A DNA stretch of 64,000 nucleotides from Pseudomaricurvus alkylphenolicus (GTDB lineage: Bacteria; Pseudomonadota; Gammaproteobacteria; Pseudomonadales; Cellvibrionaceae), in the NCBI RefSeq assembly GCF_011683955.1, contig NZ_JAAQPI010000003.1:496001-560000 (forward strand). Reading direction: 5' to 3'. Positions within the stretch are counted from its first letter, which is position 1. Every line of letters starts with the position of its first letter. A program made the translations under genes and the position numbers. The notes beneath the pieces are model-generated. The model did no database searches. It was not told where the DNA came from and saw nothing but the letters and a program-made list of their open reading frames with translations. This document shows, piece by piece, positions 25,833 to 35,135 of this stretch.

Positions 25833-28487
25833 ATGATAAAAATAACACCGAGCTACACGCTGTCGTTTTTTTTATTGGCGATAGCGGGATGCCAGTGGGA
25901 GGGTGCGGCCCGACCGGACACCCAATCAACCCGGGATGATCTCAAAACACAACAGCAACTGTCGGTGCTTGGCAAACAGCTTCAAGTCACCTACCAGGTT
26001 CTGGATAACCGCCCCGGTGCCCATTGTGACAAGAATCGGGCCGATGGCCTGTGTTTCCAATCACAGTTGTTATTGACGATGCCCGAAGACTGGCAGGCCA
26101 GCAACTGGTCAATGTACTTTTCCCATATGTCACCTATTCAGCGAGACTTTAGCGATGACTTCGACATTGAATTTTTAAACGGTGACTTACACCGCCTGAC
26201 CCCTACCTCCAACTTTGAAGGCTTTGAAGCCGGGCAACCCATTGCTGTTCCTTTGCAAGCGGATTACTGGCACCTGGCCAAGACCGACATCATGCCCAAC
26301 TACTACGTCGTCAGCGGATCACTGCAACCAGAGCTGGTCAACAGTACGATAGCTCGAATTGATGATGCCACCGGGCTCGAAATCCTGCCCCACGCAGGTG
26401 GATTTACGGAACAGGAAAAACATCTCAAACGCAGCTCCGGTGACCAGACTCTGTTTGCCTCGGCAGAGAATCAGTTTCGGCGTATTACGACTGATAACAT
26501 CGCGGCAGAACAACTCCGCTCGGAAATGATACCGACGCCCAGGACCATCGAAATGACCGATGGGAAATTGGATATATCTCGCGGCATAAAACTTACCGGG
26601 CAAATTCCATCACTTGATGCCATCGACACTGCGCTGCAGGGTTTATCACGCCTGGGCGTTCATCAGTCGGGAGACGGGGCAGTTGTCTCGTTCAGGCAAC
26701 TGGCGGATGAGAGCCTGAACTCGCCGGAAGCCTACCGCCTTGAGATTTCTGCCGCAGAGATTGAAATCAGCTTTAAAACCGCTGTCGGTGCCCACTATGC
26801 GCTGCGCTCCCTGGCCAGCCTGCTGTTTGTGGGAGAAACCCAACTGCCGGCATTGCGCATCGCCGATTCGCCACGTTACCCGTTTCGCGGTATGCACCTG
26901 GACGTGGCGCGAAATTTCCGCGACAAACACTATGTGATCCGATTGCTGGAACAAATGGCCCGTTACAAACTTAACCGTCTGCATTTGCATCTCGGCGACG
27001 ATGAAGGCTGGCGTGTGGAAATTCCCGATCTGCCGGAACTGACAGACATCGGCAGCCAACGCTGCCACGATCCCGAAGAAAAACTCTGCATCATGCCACA
27101 GCTCGGCAGCGGTCCGTTCGCCCATGGCGCGGCCAACGGCTACTACAGCCGCCGAGACTATCAGGAGATCCTGCATGCCGCGCAGGCGAGACATATCGAA
27201 GTGATTCCCTCCTTTGATATGCCCGGTCACTCCCGCGCCGCCGTGGCCGCGATGGAAGCCCGTTACCAGCGCTTGATTGCTGCTGAACAACCGCACGAGG
27301 CCAGTCGTTACCGTCTGATCGACCCGCTGGACAAAACGGTCTACCAATCCATCCAGTATTATAACGACAATACGTTGAATGTCTGTCTGGATTCCAGCTA
27401 CACCTTTGTCGAAAAAGTTATCGACGAAATGATAACCCTGCATGCTCAAGCCGGTGTGCCGCTGACCCGCTATCACATTGGCGCCGATGAAACCGCCGGA
27501 GCCTGGATTCAATCTCCCGCCTGTGAATCATTGCTTACCAACCCTGATCTGGAACTGGAAGACCACCACGACCTGACCGGTTACTTTGTTGAACGCGTTG
27601 CCAATATGGTTGCCGACAAAGGAGTGATGCCCGCGGGCTGGAACGATGGCCTCTCCACCACCGACACAGGCAAAATGCCGAACGCAGTGCAATCCAATGC
27701 CTGGACACCTCTGTTTTGGGACGGCCACAAAGTTGCCCACGAGCAAGTCAATCGCCACTGGCAGGTAGTGGTGTCCACGCCGGACACCACCTACTTTGAT
27801 TTCCCCTATGCCGCTGATCCGGAGGAACGCGGTTACTACTGGGCAAGTCGAGCCACGGGGACACTGGACGTATTTGAGTTTATGCCCGACAACCTGCCGG
27901 CTCACGCCGAATTTCGCGGCGACCGGGAGCAACGCCCCATGAGCTTGGATGACCGCAACAGCGCCATCAAAGAACAACGCCGGTTTTACGGTCTACAGGG
28001 ACACCTGTGGACGGAAACCACCCGCACTGATGCCCAGGCGGACTATATGATATTCCCGCGTTTGATCGCACTGGCCGAACGCGCCTGGCATCGCCCGGAT
28101 TGGGAGCTCGCCTACGACTATCGAGGTGCGCTCTACAACAAGGACAGCCAACACTTTGACCAGAAACGCCGGCAACTGCGGCAACGGGATTGGAACCGAT
28201 TTGCCAACCTGCTGGCTCAAAAAGAGCTGCAGAAACTGGATATACAGGGTGTGCGCTATAGGGTGCCCACCCCCGGTGCCAGCATTGTGGATGGCAAACT
28301 GCACATGAAGTCCCCATTTCCGGGGCTAACCATGCAATACCGACTCGCGGCCGGTGAATGGAAGGAATACCTGAACCCCATTGAACTGACAAACTCAACA
28401 ACGGTAGAGGTGCGACTGCGCTCGGCGGATGGAGCCCGCGCCGGTCGCAGCCTAAAGCTGATGCCTACCCCATCACATCACCCATAA
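25833..28487 (+). CDS. Beta-N-acetylhexosaminidase (GH20), lipoprotein chitobiase
   Basis: Releases terminal GlcNAc from chitobiose and chitooligosaccharides. 884 residues with a lipoprotein signal (SFFLLAIAGC, Cys at about 20), so probably periplasmic and membrane-anchored. The domain order matches chitobiases: N-terminal carbohydrate-binding domain (about 45-210), GH20b (235-345), catalytic barrel with the Asp552-Glu553 pair in HIGADETAGAW, then a C-terminal immunoglobulin-like domain. LNRLHLHLGDDEGWRVEI is the barrel strand that lines the site. It is third in the nag operon, 18 bases after nagB. Its last 23 bases overlap the convergent SDR gene. Confidence 0.95.
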   Translation: MIKITPSYTLSFFLLAIAGCQWEGAARPDTQSTRDDLKTQQQLSVLGKQLQVTYQVLDNRPGAHCDKNRADGLCFQSQLLLTMPEDWQASNWSMYFSHMSPIQRDFSDDFDIEFLNGDLHRLTPTSNFEGFEAGQPIAVPLQADYWHLAKTDIMPNYYVVSGSLQPELVNSTIARIDDATGLEILPHAGGFTEQEKHLKRSSGDQTLFASAENQFRRITTDNIAAEQLRSEMIPTPRTIEMTDGKLDISRGIKLTGQIPSLDAIDTALQGLSRLGVHQSGDGAVVSFRQLADESLNSPEAYRLEISAAEIEISFKTAVGAHYALRSLASLLFVGETQLPALRIADSPRYPFRGMHLDVARNFRDKHYVIRLLEQMARYKLNRLHLHLGDDEGWRVEIPDLPELTDIGSQRCHDPEEKLCIMPQLGSGPFAHGAANGYYSRRDYQEILHAAQARHIEVIPSFDMPGHSRAAVAAMEARYQRLIAAEQPHEASRYRLIDPLDKTVYQSIQYYNDNTLNVCLDSSYTFVEKVIDEMITLHAQAGVPLTRYHIGADETAGAWIQSPACESLLTNPDLELEDHHDLTGYFVERVANMVADKGVMPAGWNDGLSTTDTGKMPNAVQSNAWTPLFWDGHKVAHEQVNRHWQVVVSTPDTTYFDFPYAADPEERGYYWASRATGTLDVFEFMPDNLPAHAEFRGDREQRPMSLDDRNSAIKEQRRFYGLQGHLWTETTRTDAQADYMIFPRLIALAERAWHRPDWELAYDYRGALYNKDSQHFDQKRRQLRQRDWNRFANLLAQKELQKLDIQGVRYRVPTPGASIVDGKLHMKSPFPGLTMQYRLAAGEWKEYLNPIELTNSTTVEVRLRSADGARAGRSLKLMPTPSHHP

Positions 28488-29271
28488 AACGGAGCACAAT
28501 CTTATTCATCATGGGCCCAGGTAACAGGCGTTTGACCACTGACATGACCTTGGCCCGATCCATCGGCACTCGCAGAGGTTTTTTCTGCGATGTAATCACC
28601 TCGTAGATCTTGGCCGATACCATCTCCGGTGTCAGCTTGCTGGCGGCCGTATCCGCGGCCATGCGCTCCACCATCTTATGCGTGCGGGAATTGGCCGGCA
28701 CATTTTTTACCGTACGCAAATGACTGCCCGTGGCCGGGCGATCCATGTGCATCGCCACCGGCTGCATAATCACCACATCGATATTATGCGGCTTCATTTC
28801 GTAATACAGCGCTTCACTCATGGCCTCCAGACAAAACTTCGCGGAAGTATAAGCACTCATAAACGGCACCGCGAGAATGCCACCCAGCGAACTCATATTG
28901 ACTATGGTGCCACCGCGTTGCTTCTTCATCACCGGGATGACTGCCTTGCAGACCCGCATCACACCAAAGATATTGGCATTGAATAAATCCTGAACCTCCT
29001 CGACGGATTGCTCTTCCACGGAACCGATAATCATCTGGTTCACACAGTTAATCAGGACATCAATACGACCTTCGCGCTCAACCACCTCATCCACACAGGC
29101 CTGCACAGACTCATCACTGTTGACCTCCATCGGCAGCAGCGTAAAGGGGTAATCGCTCTCTCTGCCCTCCGGATTGCGCATGGTGCCGTACACCTTCAAC
29201 CCCTTGCGACTGAGCAACGAGCCCAACACCGTTCCCAGACCTCCCGAGGCCCCCGTAATCAGTACCACCAT
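28465..29271 (-). CDS. Short-chain dehydrogenase/reductase (SDR)
   Basis: 268 residues from ATG 29271, with GGAGA seven bases upstream. Classical SDR marks: nucleotide-binding TGASGGLG (about residues 6-13), and a catalytic tetrad with Ser in NMSSLGG and Tyr-x3-Lys in SAYTSAKFC. The NVNQ-like position reads INCVNQ. It would oxidise an alcohol or reduce a ketone with NAD(P). It is divergent from the FAD hydroxylase and shares an intergenic region with one cluster motif (29293-29305), so it probably belongs to the aromatic cluster. Substrate unknown. Confidence 0.88.
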   Translation of the reverse strand: MVVLITGASGGLGTVLGSLLSRKGLKVYGTMRNPEGRESDYPFTLLPMEVNSDESVQACVDEVVEREGRIDVLINCVNQMIIGSVEEQSVEEVQDLFNANIFGVMRVCKAVIPVMKKQRGGTIVNMSSLGGILAVPFMSAYTSAKFCLEAMSEALYYEMKPHNIDVVIMQPVAMHMDRPATGSHLRTVKNVPANSRTHKMVERMAADTAASKLTPEMVSAKIYEVITSQKKPLRVPMDRAKVMSVVKRLLPGPMMNKIVLRFMGDVMG

Positions 29272-29292
29272 ACGACATCTCCAGCTATAAAG

Positions 29293-29305
29293 TGAATCAT
29301 ATTCA
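29293..29305. promoter_or_regulatory. Putative TetR-type operator, copy 1
   Basis: TGAATCATATTCA is an inverted repeat, TGAAT-N3-ATTCA, 22 bases upstream of the SDR start and 201 bases upstream of the FAD hydroxylase start. It is followed by ATTCTGATT; copy 2 is followed by the similar GTTTTGATT. Related sites lie in the other two divergent promoter regions of the cluster (34018 and 35879). The likely ligand-responsive factor is the TetR protein encoded at 35136-35753. Confidence 0.55.
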
Positions 29306-29506
29306 ATTCTGATTATAAACCCATAATAAGACATTAAGTCAATATATGAATTCTTGTTTGCCGACCCCGAAGGTAAAAAGGCCAATAATCACCGGCATTT
29401 TCGTGTCTCTCGAAAACTTAATTGAATTATTACTCATAACTGAATATTATTACAACTAAGTGGATTTTCCACGATGGCCTGACTAATAACTTTGGGAGAG
29501 CGTACT

Positions 29507-31081
29507 ATGCCCACTCACTACAAAACTGCCGTTGCCATCATTGGCGCCGGCCCCGCCGGACTGACACTGGCCCACCTGCTCGGCAGCCTGGGCGTGGACA
29601 CCCTGGTCCTGGAAAAACTACCCAACACCATGGAAGAACCGCGAGCCATTGGCATCGACAGCGAAACCCTGCGAACACTGCAATCCGCAGACATCCTCGA
29701 TGCCGTACGAGAGGAGATATTCTCCGGCATCGAAAGCTCCGATTACCTCAACGCCGACGGCAAACTCCTGTTCTCACTCAATACACTCAACCAGACTCCC
29801 TACGGCCATCCACTGTTCAACACCTTCGATCAACCCGCCTTCGATCGCATACTGGCCAACACCATCGCCAAACGTCCCACCGTTGACATCCACTTCCAGC
29901 ACGAAATGCTCAACTTCACCCAGGATGCCAATGGCGTATTTATTGAAGCCGTCGACGCCAACGGTGAAGGCGTATCCATTGATACTCAATTCCTCGTCGG
30001 CTGTGACGGCGGCCGCTCAAAAGTGCGTGATCTGCTCGGCATCCAGATGACCGGCGACAGCAACGAATATCCCTGGCTGGTCATCGACACCATCGACCCA
30101 CAGTTCGACGATGGCCCCGGCAGCCGCTTCTTCTGCGACCCAGCCCGCCCCGGCATGACCATCAAACGCGGCGCTAACCAACGCCGCTGGGAATGGATGC
30201 TGATGCCAGGCGAACAACCGGAACAACTGCTCAAAACCGAAACCATCAACGAACTGCTGGCTCCACATACAGACCCGGCGCAAGTGGACATCTTCCGCCG
30301 CCGCGTCTACAACTTCGCCGCCATCATCGCCGAACGCTGGCAACAGGGCCGCGCGTTCCTCGCCGGTGACGCTGCCCACATGACCCCTCCATTCGCCGGC
30401 CAGGGGCTTAACAGCGGCATGCGCGACGTGCGCAACCTCTCCTGGAAGCTGGCCATGGTGGTCAACAAACAAGCCGCGCCCACCCTACTTGAAAGCTACC
30501 AACAAGAACGCTGGCAGCACGCCCAGGAGCTCATCCAATTCGCCCTCTCGCTGGGTGAACAGATCCAACCCATCGACCCACAAAAAGCTGCCGAACGCGA
30601 CGCCTTCTTCTTCGCCATGCAGCAAGACCCGGCCGCCATGGACAACTTCTCCCAGGACATGGCGCAATCGGTATTGGTTCGCGCTATCGACAAAGGCGTT
30701 GTCGCCAACCAACAAGACAACGCCATCAACGGGCAGATGCTGCCTCAGCCCCAGATCAAAACAGAAAGCGGCGAAACCTGTCTGCTGGATGAAAAACTCG
30801 GTAAAGGCTTTAGCATCCTCGGCTACAACTGCGACCCCAAAACGCTACTCACCGAATCACAATTGCAAGACTGGCAAGCGCTCGGCACCACACTCATCAG
30901 CGTTGGCGACACCAACTGCGACTACCAGGAATGCGGCGCACAACGCTTAAAGGCGTTATTTACTGACAACAACTGCAACATGATTCTGGTCAGACCCGAC
31001 AAATTTATTCTGGTCGCCCTTAACCAGGACACTGCAGACATGGCACTGCAACAAGCCAGACAACTTCTCCAACTGATTTAG
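29507..31081 (+). CDS. FAD-dependent aromatic-ring hydroxylase (MhpA/PheA-like)
   Basis: 524 residues from ATG 29507, after a GGGAGAG site; the frame extends to a TTG at 29492. FAD-binding GAGPAG lies at 13-18. The second flavin motif GDAAHMTPPFAGQGLNSGM is near residue 287. A C-terminal thioredoxin-like domain (from about 400) is typical of the phenol hydroxylase/MhpA group. It should hydroxylate a phenolic ring with NAD(P)H and oxygen, giving a catechol for the extradiol enzyme at 35945. It is followed by a terminator. The natural substrate cannot be told from sequence. Confidence 0.9.
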   Translation: MPTHYKTAVAIIGAGPAGLTLAHLLGSLGVDTLVLEKLPNTMEEPRAIGIDSETLRTLQSADILDAVREEIFSGIESSDYLNADGKLLFSLNTLNQTPYGHPLFNTFDQPAFDRILANTIAKRPTVDIHFQHEMLNFTQDANGVFIEAVDANGEGVSIDTQFLVGCDGGRSKVRDLLGIQMTGDSNEYPWLVIDTIDPQFDDGPGSRFFCDPARPGMTIKRGANQRRWEWMLMPGEQPEQLLKTETINELLAPHTDPAQVDIFRRRVYNFAAIIAERWQQGRAFLAGDAAHMTPPFAGQGLNSGMRDVRNLSWKLAMVVNKQAAPTLLESYQQERWQHAQELIQFALSLGEQIQPIDPQKAAERDAFFFAMQQDPAAMDNFSQDMAQSVLVRAIDKGVVANQQDNAINGQMLPQPQIKTESGETCLLDEKLGKGFSILGYNCDPKTLLTESQLQDWQALGTTLISVGDTNCDYQECGAQRLKALFTDNNCNMILVRPDKFILVALNQDTADMALQQARQLLQLI

Positions 31082-31101
31082 AAAACCCAAAGCCCTGCTT
31101 A

Positions 31102-31128
31102 AAACCGGCCCTGCGCCGGTTTTTTTGT
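31102..31128 (+). terminator. Rho-independent terminator after the FAD hydroxylase
   Basis: AAACCGGC (31102-31109) pairs with GCCGGTTT (31115-31122) around a CCTGC loop, followed directly by a T-run. It is 20 bases past the stop codon. Confidence 0.88.
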
Positions 31129-31170
31129 GTCGTTGATATAATCAAGTACCGGCAGGATTTATCTACGTAC

Positions 31171-31315
31171 GTAGCAGCGGGCTCTGACCGCGACCGGGTC
31201 TGCCCCCATTTTATGAAGCACCTGAATCGAGATTGAACCACACCCCACCGGACCTTAACTTTGAGCACTTAATTCTGTACGGGGAAACCCAGTCGCGGTC
31301 AGAGCCCGCTGCTAC
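31171..31315. repeat. Inverted pair of REP-like palindromes (REPIN-like)
   Basis: Bases 31171-31199 begin GTAGCAGCGGGCTCTGACCG. Bases 31287-31315 are its reverse complement with 28 of 29 matches, across 87 bases. Each arm contains its own small hairpin (GCGG...CCGC). The layout of two REP units facing each other matches REP doublets of Pseudomonas and relatives, which are mobilised by RAYT transposases; none is encoded here. A diverged relative of the arm occurs at 63949. Confidence 0.75.
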
Positions 31316-31427
31316 AGAGAGTAGTGCCAAATTGGCTTAAGCAAGTGCCATTGGCGCCTGCCCTCTTGATGAACATAAAGACGAACATAACAATGAGGCA
31401 CCACAGGTGAAGAACCGCGGTGTAAAA

Positions 31428-31568
31428 GGTGGCTGGGGCGTTGTTTGCGGAGCATCAAAGAGGGCGCCGAAGGAGTAAAAAAGACAAGCGCTTTTTGCTT
31501 GGCTTTTTTGGGACTGAGGGCAGCCCGGAGGGCCGCCCGACCGCTCCGGAAACAACGCCCCAGCCGCC
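31428..31568 (+). repeat. Structured palindromic element, copy B
   Basis: Same architecture as 778-920. The left arm (31428-31453) pairs with the right arm (31543-31568) in 24 of 26 positions as Watson-Crick pairs, plus one T-G wobble and one G-G mismatch. The T-rich hairpin is at 31477-31509 (AAAAAAG-A-CAAGC / GCTTG-G-CTTTTTT) and the GC hairpin at 31518-31538. Loop-proximal and core sequences are shared with copy A, while stems differ in a compensated way (CCGGC/GCCGG there, CAAGC/GCTTG here). It lies between the convergent FAD hydroxylase and TonB-dependent receptor genes. Confidence 0.75.
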
Positions 31569-31627
31569 ACTTGTGGCACAAAACGACGGGGCATGAAGTC
31601 TGCCCCATGGCCAGCCAGAAAATAAAA

Positions 31628-33946
31628 TCAATAAGCCAAACTAAACTGCAGCTCCAAAGTCCGAGGCGCGTTGTAGTAGGAAAAATAGGCCCCCGCCACC
31701 AAAAACGGATCATTGGACCAACTCCGAACCTCCTCATCCGTCAGATTTTTACCCAACAGCGCCAACTCCCAACCACCGTCAGAACCCGCCAACGCCAAGC
31801 GACCATTCACCGTCGTATGCGCCTCCTCAAGCGTCGCCTCATCCAAATCCAACGCCAGATACTGCTCCGATACATAAGCCACATTCAAATGCGCCCGCAG
31901 CAGCAAACCATCACCCAGAGAAAACTCCTGATCCAGGGATAAATTACCCGTCCACTCCGGCGCATTCGCCAACTCACGATCCGTCAAATCCTGACTGCAG
32001 CCCACCGGCATCACCAACGTTTGAGGCGAGGTACAAGGAGCATTCTCGTACTTACTGTAATACGCATCCAAATACGCCACAGACGCATTCAAAAACAGCG
32101 TTTCACTCAACCGCACCGTACCATCAATCTCCACCCCCTGACTGACGGCCTGAGCCGCGTTGCCGACGCGGAACACATCCCCCTGGAAACTGCTCACCTG
32201 CAAATCATCATAATTGGTACGGAAGATCGCAAAATTCACATTGGCGGCGCCATCCATTAACGTCGTCTTACCGCCCAACTCAAACGCCAGCGCCTCCTCC
32301 TCATCAAAATCAAACGATTCCGGCGTACTGCCATACTCGCCCGGATCATCCCCAACATTACCAATCGCATTGAATCCGCCCGACTTAAAAGCCTGACTGA
32401 CACTCGCATACAGCATTACCGACGCACTCACATCGTATTGTAACTTCAGCGAAGGAGAGACATTCTCCGCCCGACGATCGCCATCCAATTCATGCTCATA
32501 AATGCCCGCCGCCTGCATACCGCCGACCGCCAACATAAACTCATTAAAGGGCAGAGGACCGGCCGGCGCCGCCATTGGATCGTACACCGCTGCCAAGGGC
32601 AAATTTGTGTTGAAACCCGTATAGACCATATCTCTCTGCGCCTGCTTCTCCTCGATGGTATAGCGCAGCCCTGCCGTCAAATGCCAAATCTCATTCAAGT
32701 GCCAACTCATCGAACCAAATAGCGCATAGCTGTCAGTGGTTTGATTAAAATCGGATACAGCACCCGAGGCAGGCACAACGGCCAACGACGGATTCAATGC
32801 CTGGTATGCCGACAAATTGGTGTGCAACCCACGCTGCAGATCATAATCAGACGTTTGCATGTACAAACCGGCAATAAAATCAAACGACTCACCCAGTGGC
32901 GACGCGATTCGAACCTCCTGGCTCCACTGATCAAAATCCTGTGCCTGCGGCATCAACAACGCGTTCAGTGGAGATTGATCCCCATCCACCACCTCATCAA
33001 ACCGATAGCCGGAATATCCCGTGATAGACGTCAGTTCATACTCGCCAATCTGGTAGTTCACCGTTAGGGTAAAGTTGTCGCTGTTGGTATTGCCTCGCTC
33101 AGCGACATCCGTATAACGCCGCTCATCATCGCCTGGATCAAAACCGGCGAACGCCTGCTGATACATCGGTAACCAGGGCCCGACTTTATCCAATCGATAA
33201 TTGCGGCCCGCCCCATCCGCACGCCCCCACTCATACTTGGCCAGAACCTCCAGATCCGCCGATGGCTCCCAGCGCAAAGTGGCTCGCGCGGCCGTCGATA
33301 AAGTGTCCGGCTCGTCCGTACCCAACACCGGATTTTCCAGATAACCGCCACTTTCATTTTGCTGAACAGCGAGACGACCACTGAGCGATTCCGTCAGCGG
33401 CCCGGAAACCACACCTTCAACGCTGTAACTGTCGTAGCGGGGTTCAAACCCGGCGCGAAACGAAGCCTCCAACTCATCAGTCGGCTGGGCGGATGTCACC
33501 GTCATGGCACCGGCAATCGTATTCTTGCCAAACAATGTGCCCTGTGGACCACGCAATACTTCAACGGAAGCCAAATCCATCAACGGCGCTTGAAACTGCT
33601 TGGATCGCCCCGCATAAACACCATCGACAAACAATCCAACGGACTGTTCGAACCCCTGGTTATCCCGCGACCCCAACCCGCGAATATAAATGCTCAAGTT
33701 CTGGGGGCTCTGGTTAATCACCAGATTGGGCACTTGAGCAGACAGATCTTCCAGATCCCCCAGTCCGGTTTCTTTAATCGTGTCTCCACCGACCACATTC
33801 ACCGATACCGGTACGTCCTGCAAGCTCTGTTCCCGTTTTTGCGCAGTGACCACCAGCTCTTCAAGAACAAAGGTTTCGGCCTGCAATCCCGTGGAAGTCA
33901 GAGTGGCTATCGCTGCGGCAAGCAGATTTCTCGTCGTAAGTGTCAT
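31628..33946 (-). CDS. TonB-dependent outer-membrane receptor of the aromatic cluster
   Basis: 772 residues with a signal peptide (NLLAAAIATLTSTGLQA) and an early TonB-box-like LEELVVTAQKREQSLQDVPV. A plug domain (DLSAQVPNLVINQSPQNLSI, IYIRGLGSRDNQGFEQSVGL) and a 22-strand barrel follow; it ends in the aromatic-rich LELQFSLAY typical of outer-membrane proteins. It belongs to the large receptor group common in sphingomonads and Cellvibrionales for hydrophobic or plant-derived compounds. The start has GGAGAGA seven bases upstream. It is divergent from the MDR reductase, with a shared operator-like motif between. It likely imports the cluster's substrate. Confidence 0.93.
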   Translation of the reverse strand: MTLTTRNLLAAAIATLTSTGLQAETFVLEELVVTAQKREQSLQDVPVSVNVVGGDTIKETGLGDLEDLSAQVPNLVINQSPQNLSIYIRGLGSRDNQGFEQSVGLFVDGVYAGRSKQFQAPLMDLASVEVLRGPQGTLFGKNTIAGAMTVTSAQPTDELEASFRAGFEPRYDSYSVEGVVSGPLTESLSGRLAVQQNESGGYLENPVLGTDEPDTLSTAARATLRWEPSADLEVLAKYEWGRADGAGRNYRLDKVGPWLPMYQQAFAGFDPGDDERRYTDVAERGNTNSDNFTLTVNYQIGEYELTSITGYSGYRFDEVVDGDQSPLNALLMPQAQDFDQWSQEVRIASPLGESFDFIAGLYMQTSDYDLQRGLHTNLSAYQALNPSLAVVPASGAVSDFNQTTDSYALFGSMSWHLNEIWHLTAGLRYTIEEKQAQRDMVYTGFNTNLPLAAVYDPMAAPAGPLPFNEFMLAVGGMQAAGIYEHELDGDRRAENVSPSLKLQYDVSASVMLYASVSQAFKSGGFNAIGNVGDDPGEYGSTPESFDFDEEEALAFELGGKTTLMDGAANVNFAIFRTNYDDLQVSSFQGDVFRVGNAAQAVSQGVEIDGTVRLSETLFLNASVAYLDAYYSKYENAPCTSPQTLVMPVGCSQDLTDRELANAPEWTGNLSLDQEFSLGDGLLLRAHLNVAYVSEQYLALDLDEATLEEAHTTVNGRLALAGSDGGWELALLGKNLTDEEVRSWSNDPFLVAGAYFSYYNAPRTLELQFSLAY

Positions 33947-34017
33947 TTATTGTCTCTCCGTTTTTTTGTGTGCAAACGGGCCACGAAAGACGCATCTTCA
34001 TAACCCGAATACTGTAA

Positions 34018-34030
34018 TGAACTATATTCA
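34018..34030. promoter_or_regulatory. Putative TetR-type operator, copy 2
   Basis: TGAACTATATTCA (TGAAC-N3-ATTCA) lies between the divergent TonB-dependent receptor and MDR reductase genes, 72 bases before the receptor start and 95 bases before the reductase start. It is followed by GTTTTGATT, close to the ATTCTGATT after copy 1. Confidence 0.55.
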
Positions 34031-34124
34031 GTTTTGATTTTAAACACAACTATGATTAATATAACAATTATGTCTGAGAACCCCTGCCTCTCAGATACAA
34101 ATCCACAGGCCAGAGGAATCCAAC

Positions 34125-35129
34125 GTGAAAAACCGCCAAGTCGTACTGAAACAGCGCCCCAACGGCATACCCGCACCCCAGCATTTTGAGGCAGTCACTG
34201 CAGACATCGAGTTGACACCGGCCGAGGGCCAGATCGCTGTAAAAAATCTGTATCTGTCCATCGATCCAGCCATGCGTGGATGGGTGTCTCTGGAGGAGAA
34301 TTACCTGCCACCCGTACAGATCGGTGAGGTCATGCGCTCAGTAACGGTGGGCGAGGTGGTCGCATCGGCGCACCCCAACTACCGAACGGGCGATATCGTT
34401 TATGGACTGTTTGGCTGGCAAAAATACGCCGTCACAGAGGTAGACCCGTTAGTAAGAAAAGTGGATCCCGAGCTCGCGCCTATTTCCACGGCCTTGGGGG
34501 CACTGGGCCCGAATGGATTGACGGCGCTACTGGTATTGGAACAGATCGGCAAGGTTCAGCCCGGACAGACCGTGCTGATCTCCACGGCTGCCGGTGGTGT
34601 CGGCAGTATTGCCGGGCAAATCGCCAAGCTTAAGGGCGCGCGCTGTATCGGCTTGACCGGCAGTGACGAAAAGCGTGCTCTCTGTACGGAGGAATTTGGT
34701 TATGACATTGCCATCAATTACAAAACCAGCGCCGATCTGGCGGCAGAAATAAGGGAAGCCGCACCTGAGGGCATTCACTTCTTTTTTGACAACACCTCAG
34801 GGACTATTGCCGATGCGGTGTATCCGTCCATGGCGCAGGGCGGTCGGGTTGCACAGGTGGGTACCGCCGCCATTGCCAGCTGGGATGAGCTGCCCATGGG
34901 ACCGAGGCGCGACCGTTTTATCTTGACCAAACGCCTGACCATTCAGGGGTTTGTGATGCTGGATTACTTCGCTCTGTACCCCGATGCTCTGAAGAGCCTC
35001 GCCGGCTGGTACCAGCGGGGAGAACTTAACTATCGGGAGTCCATTACTGAGGGACTGGAGAATGCGCCGCTGGCGCTGACGCAATTGTACGAAGGCACCA
35101 ATACCGGCAAACAGCTGGTAAAGATATAG
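34125..35129 (+). CDS. NADP-dependent oxidoreductase (MDR family, zinc-free)
   Basis: 334 residues from a GTG at 34125 with AGAGGA seven bases upstream. It resembles the leukotriene B4 dehydrogenase/prostaglandin reductase group: YLSIDPAMRGWVS near residue 45 and the nucleotide loop STAAGGVGSIAGQIAKLKGA near 155, with no structural zinc cysteines. Such enzymes reduce alpha,beta-unsaturated ketones or aldehydes with NADPH. In this cluster it may reduce an enone intermediate or detoxify by-products. It is convergent with the TetR gene, six bases apart. Confidence 0.9.
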   Translation: MKNRQVVLKQRPNGIPAPQHFEAVTADIELTPAEGQIAVKNLYLSIDPAMRGWVSLEENYLPPVQIGEVMRSVTVGEVVASAHPNYRTGDIVYGLFGWQKYAVTEVDPLVRKVDPELAPISTALGALGPNGLTALLVLEQIGKVQPGQTVLISTAAGGVGSIAGQIAKLKGARCIGLTGSDEKRALCTEEFGYDIAINYKTSADLAAEIREAAPEGIHFFFDNTSGTIADAVYPSMAQGGRVAQVGTAAIASWDELPMGPRRDRFILTKRLTIQGFVMLDYFALYPDALKSLAGWYQRGELNYRESITEGLENAPLALTQLYEGTNTGKQLVKI

Positions 35130-35135
35130 AGAAGT

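Noticed and set aside
31312-31737. 141-codon minus-strand frame over element B
   Set aside because: It runs across the palindrome into the end of the receptor gene; its composition mirrors the repeat and it has no ribosome-binding site.
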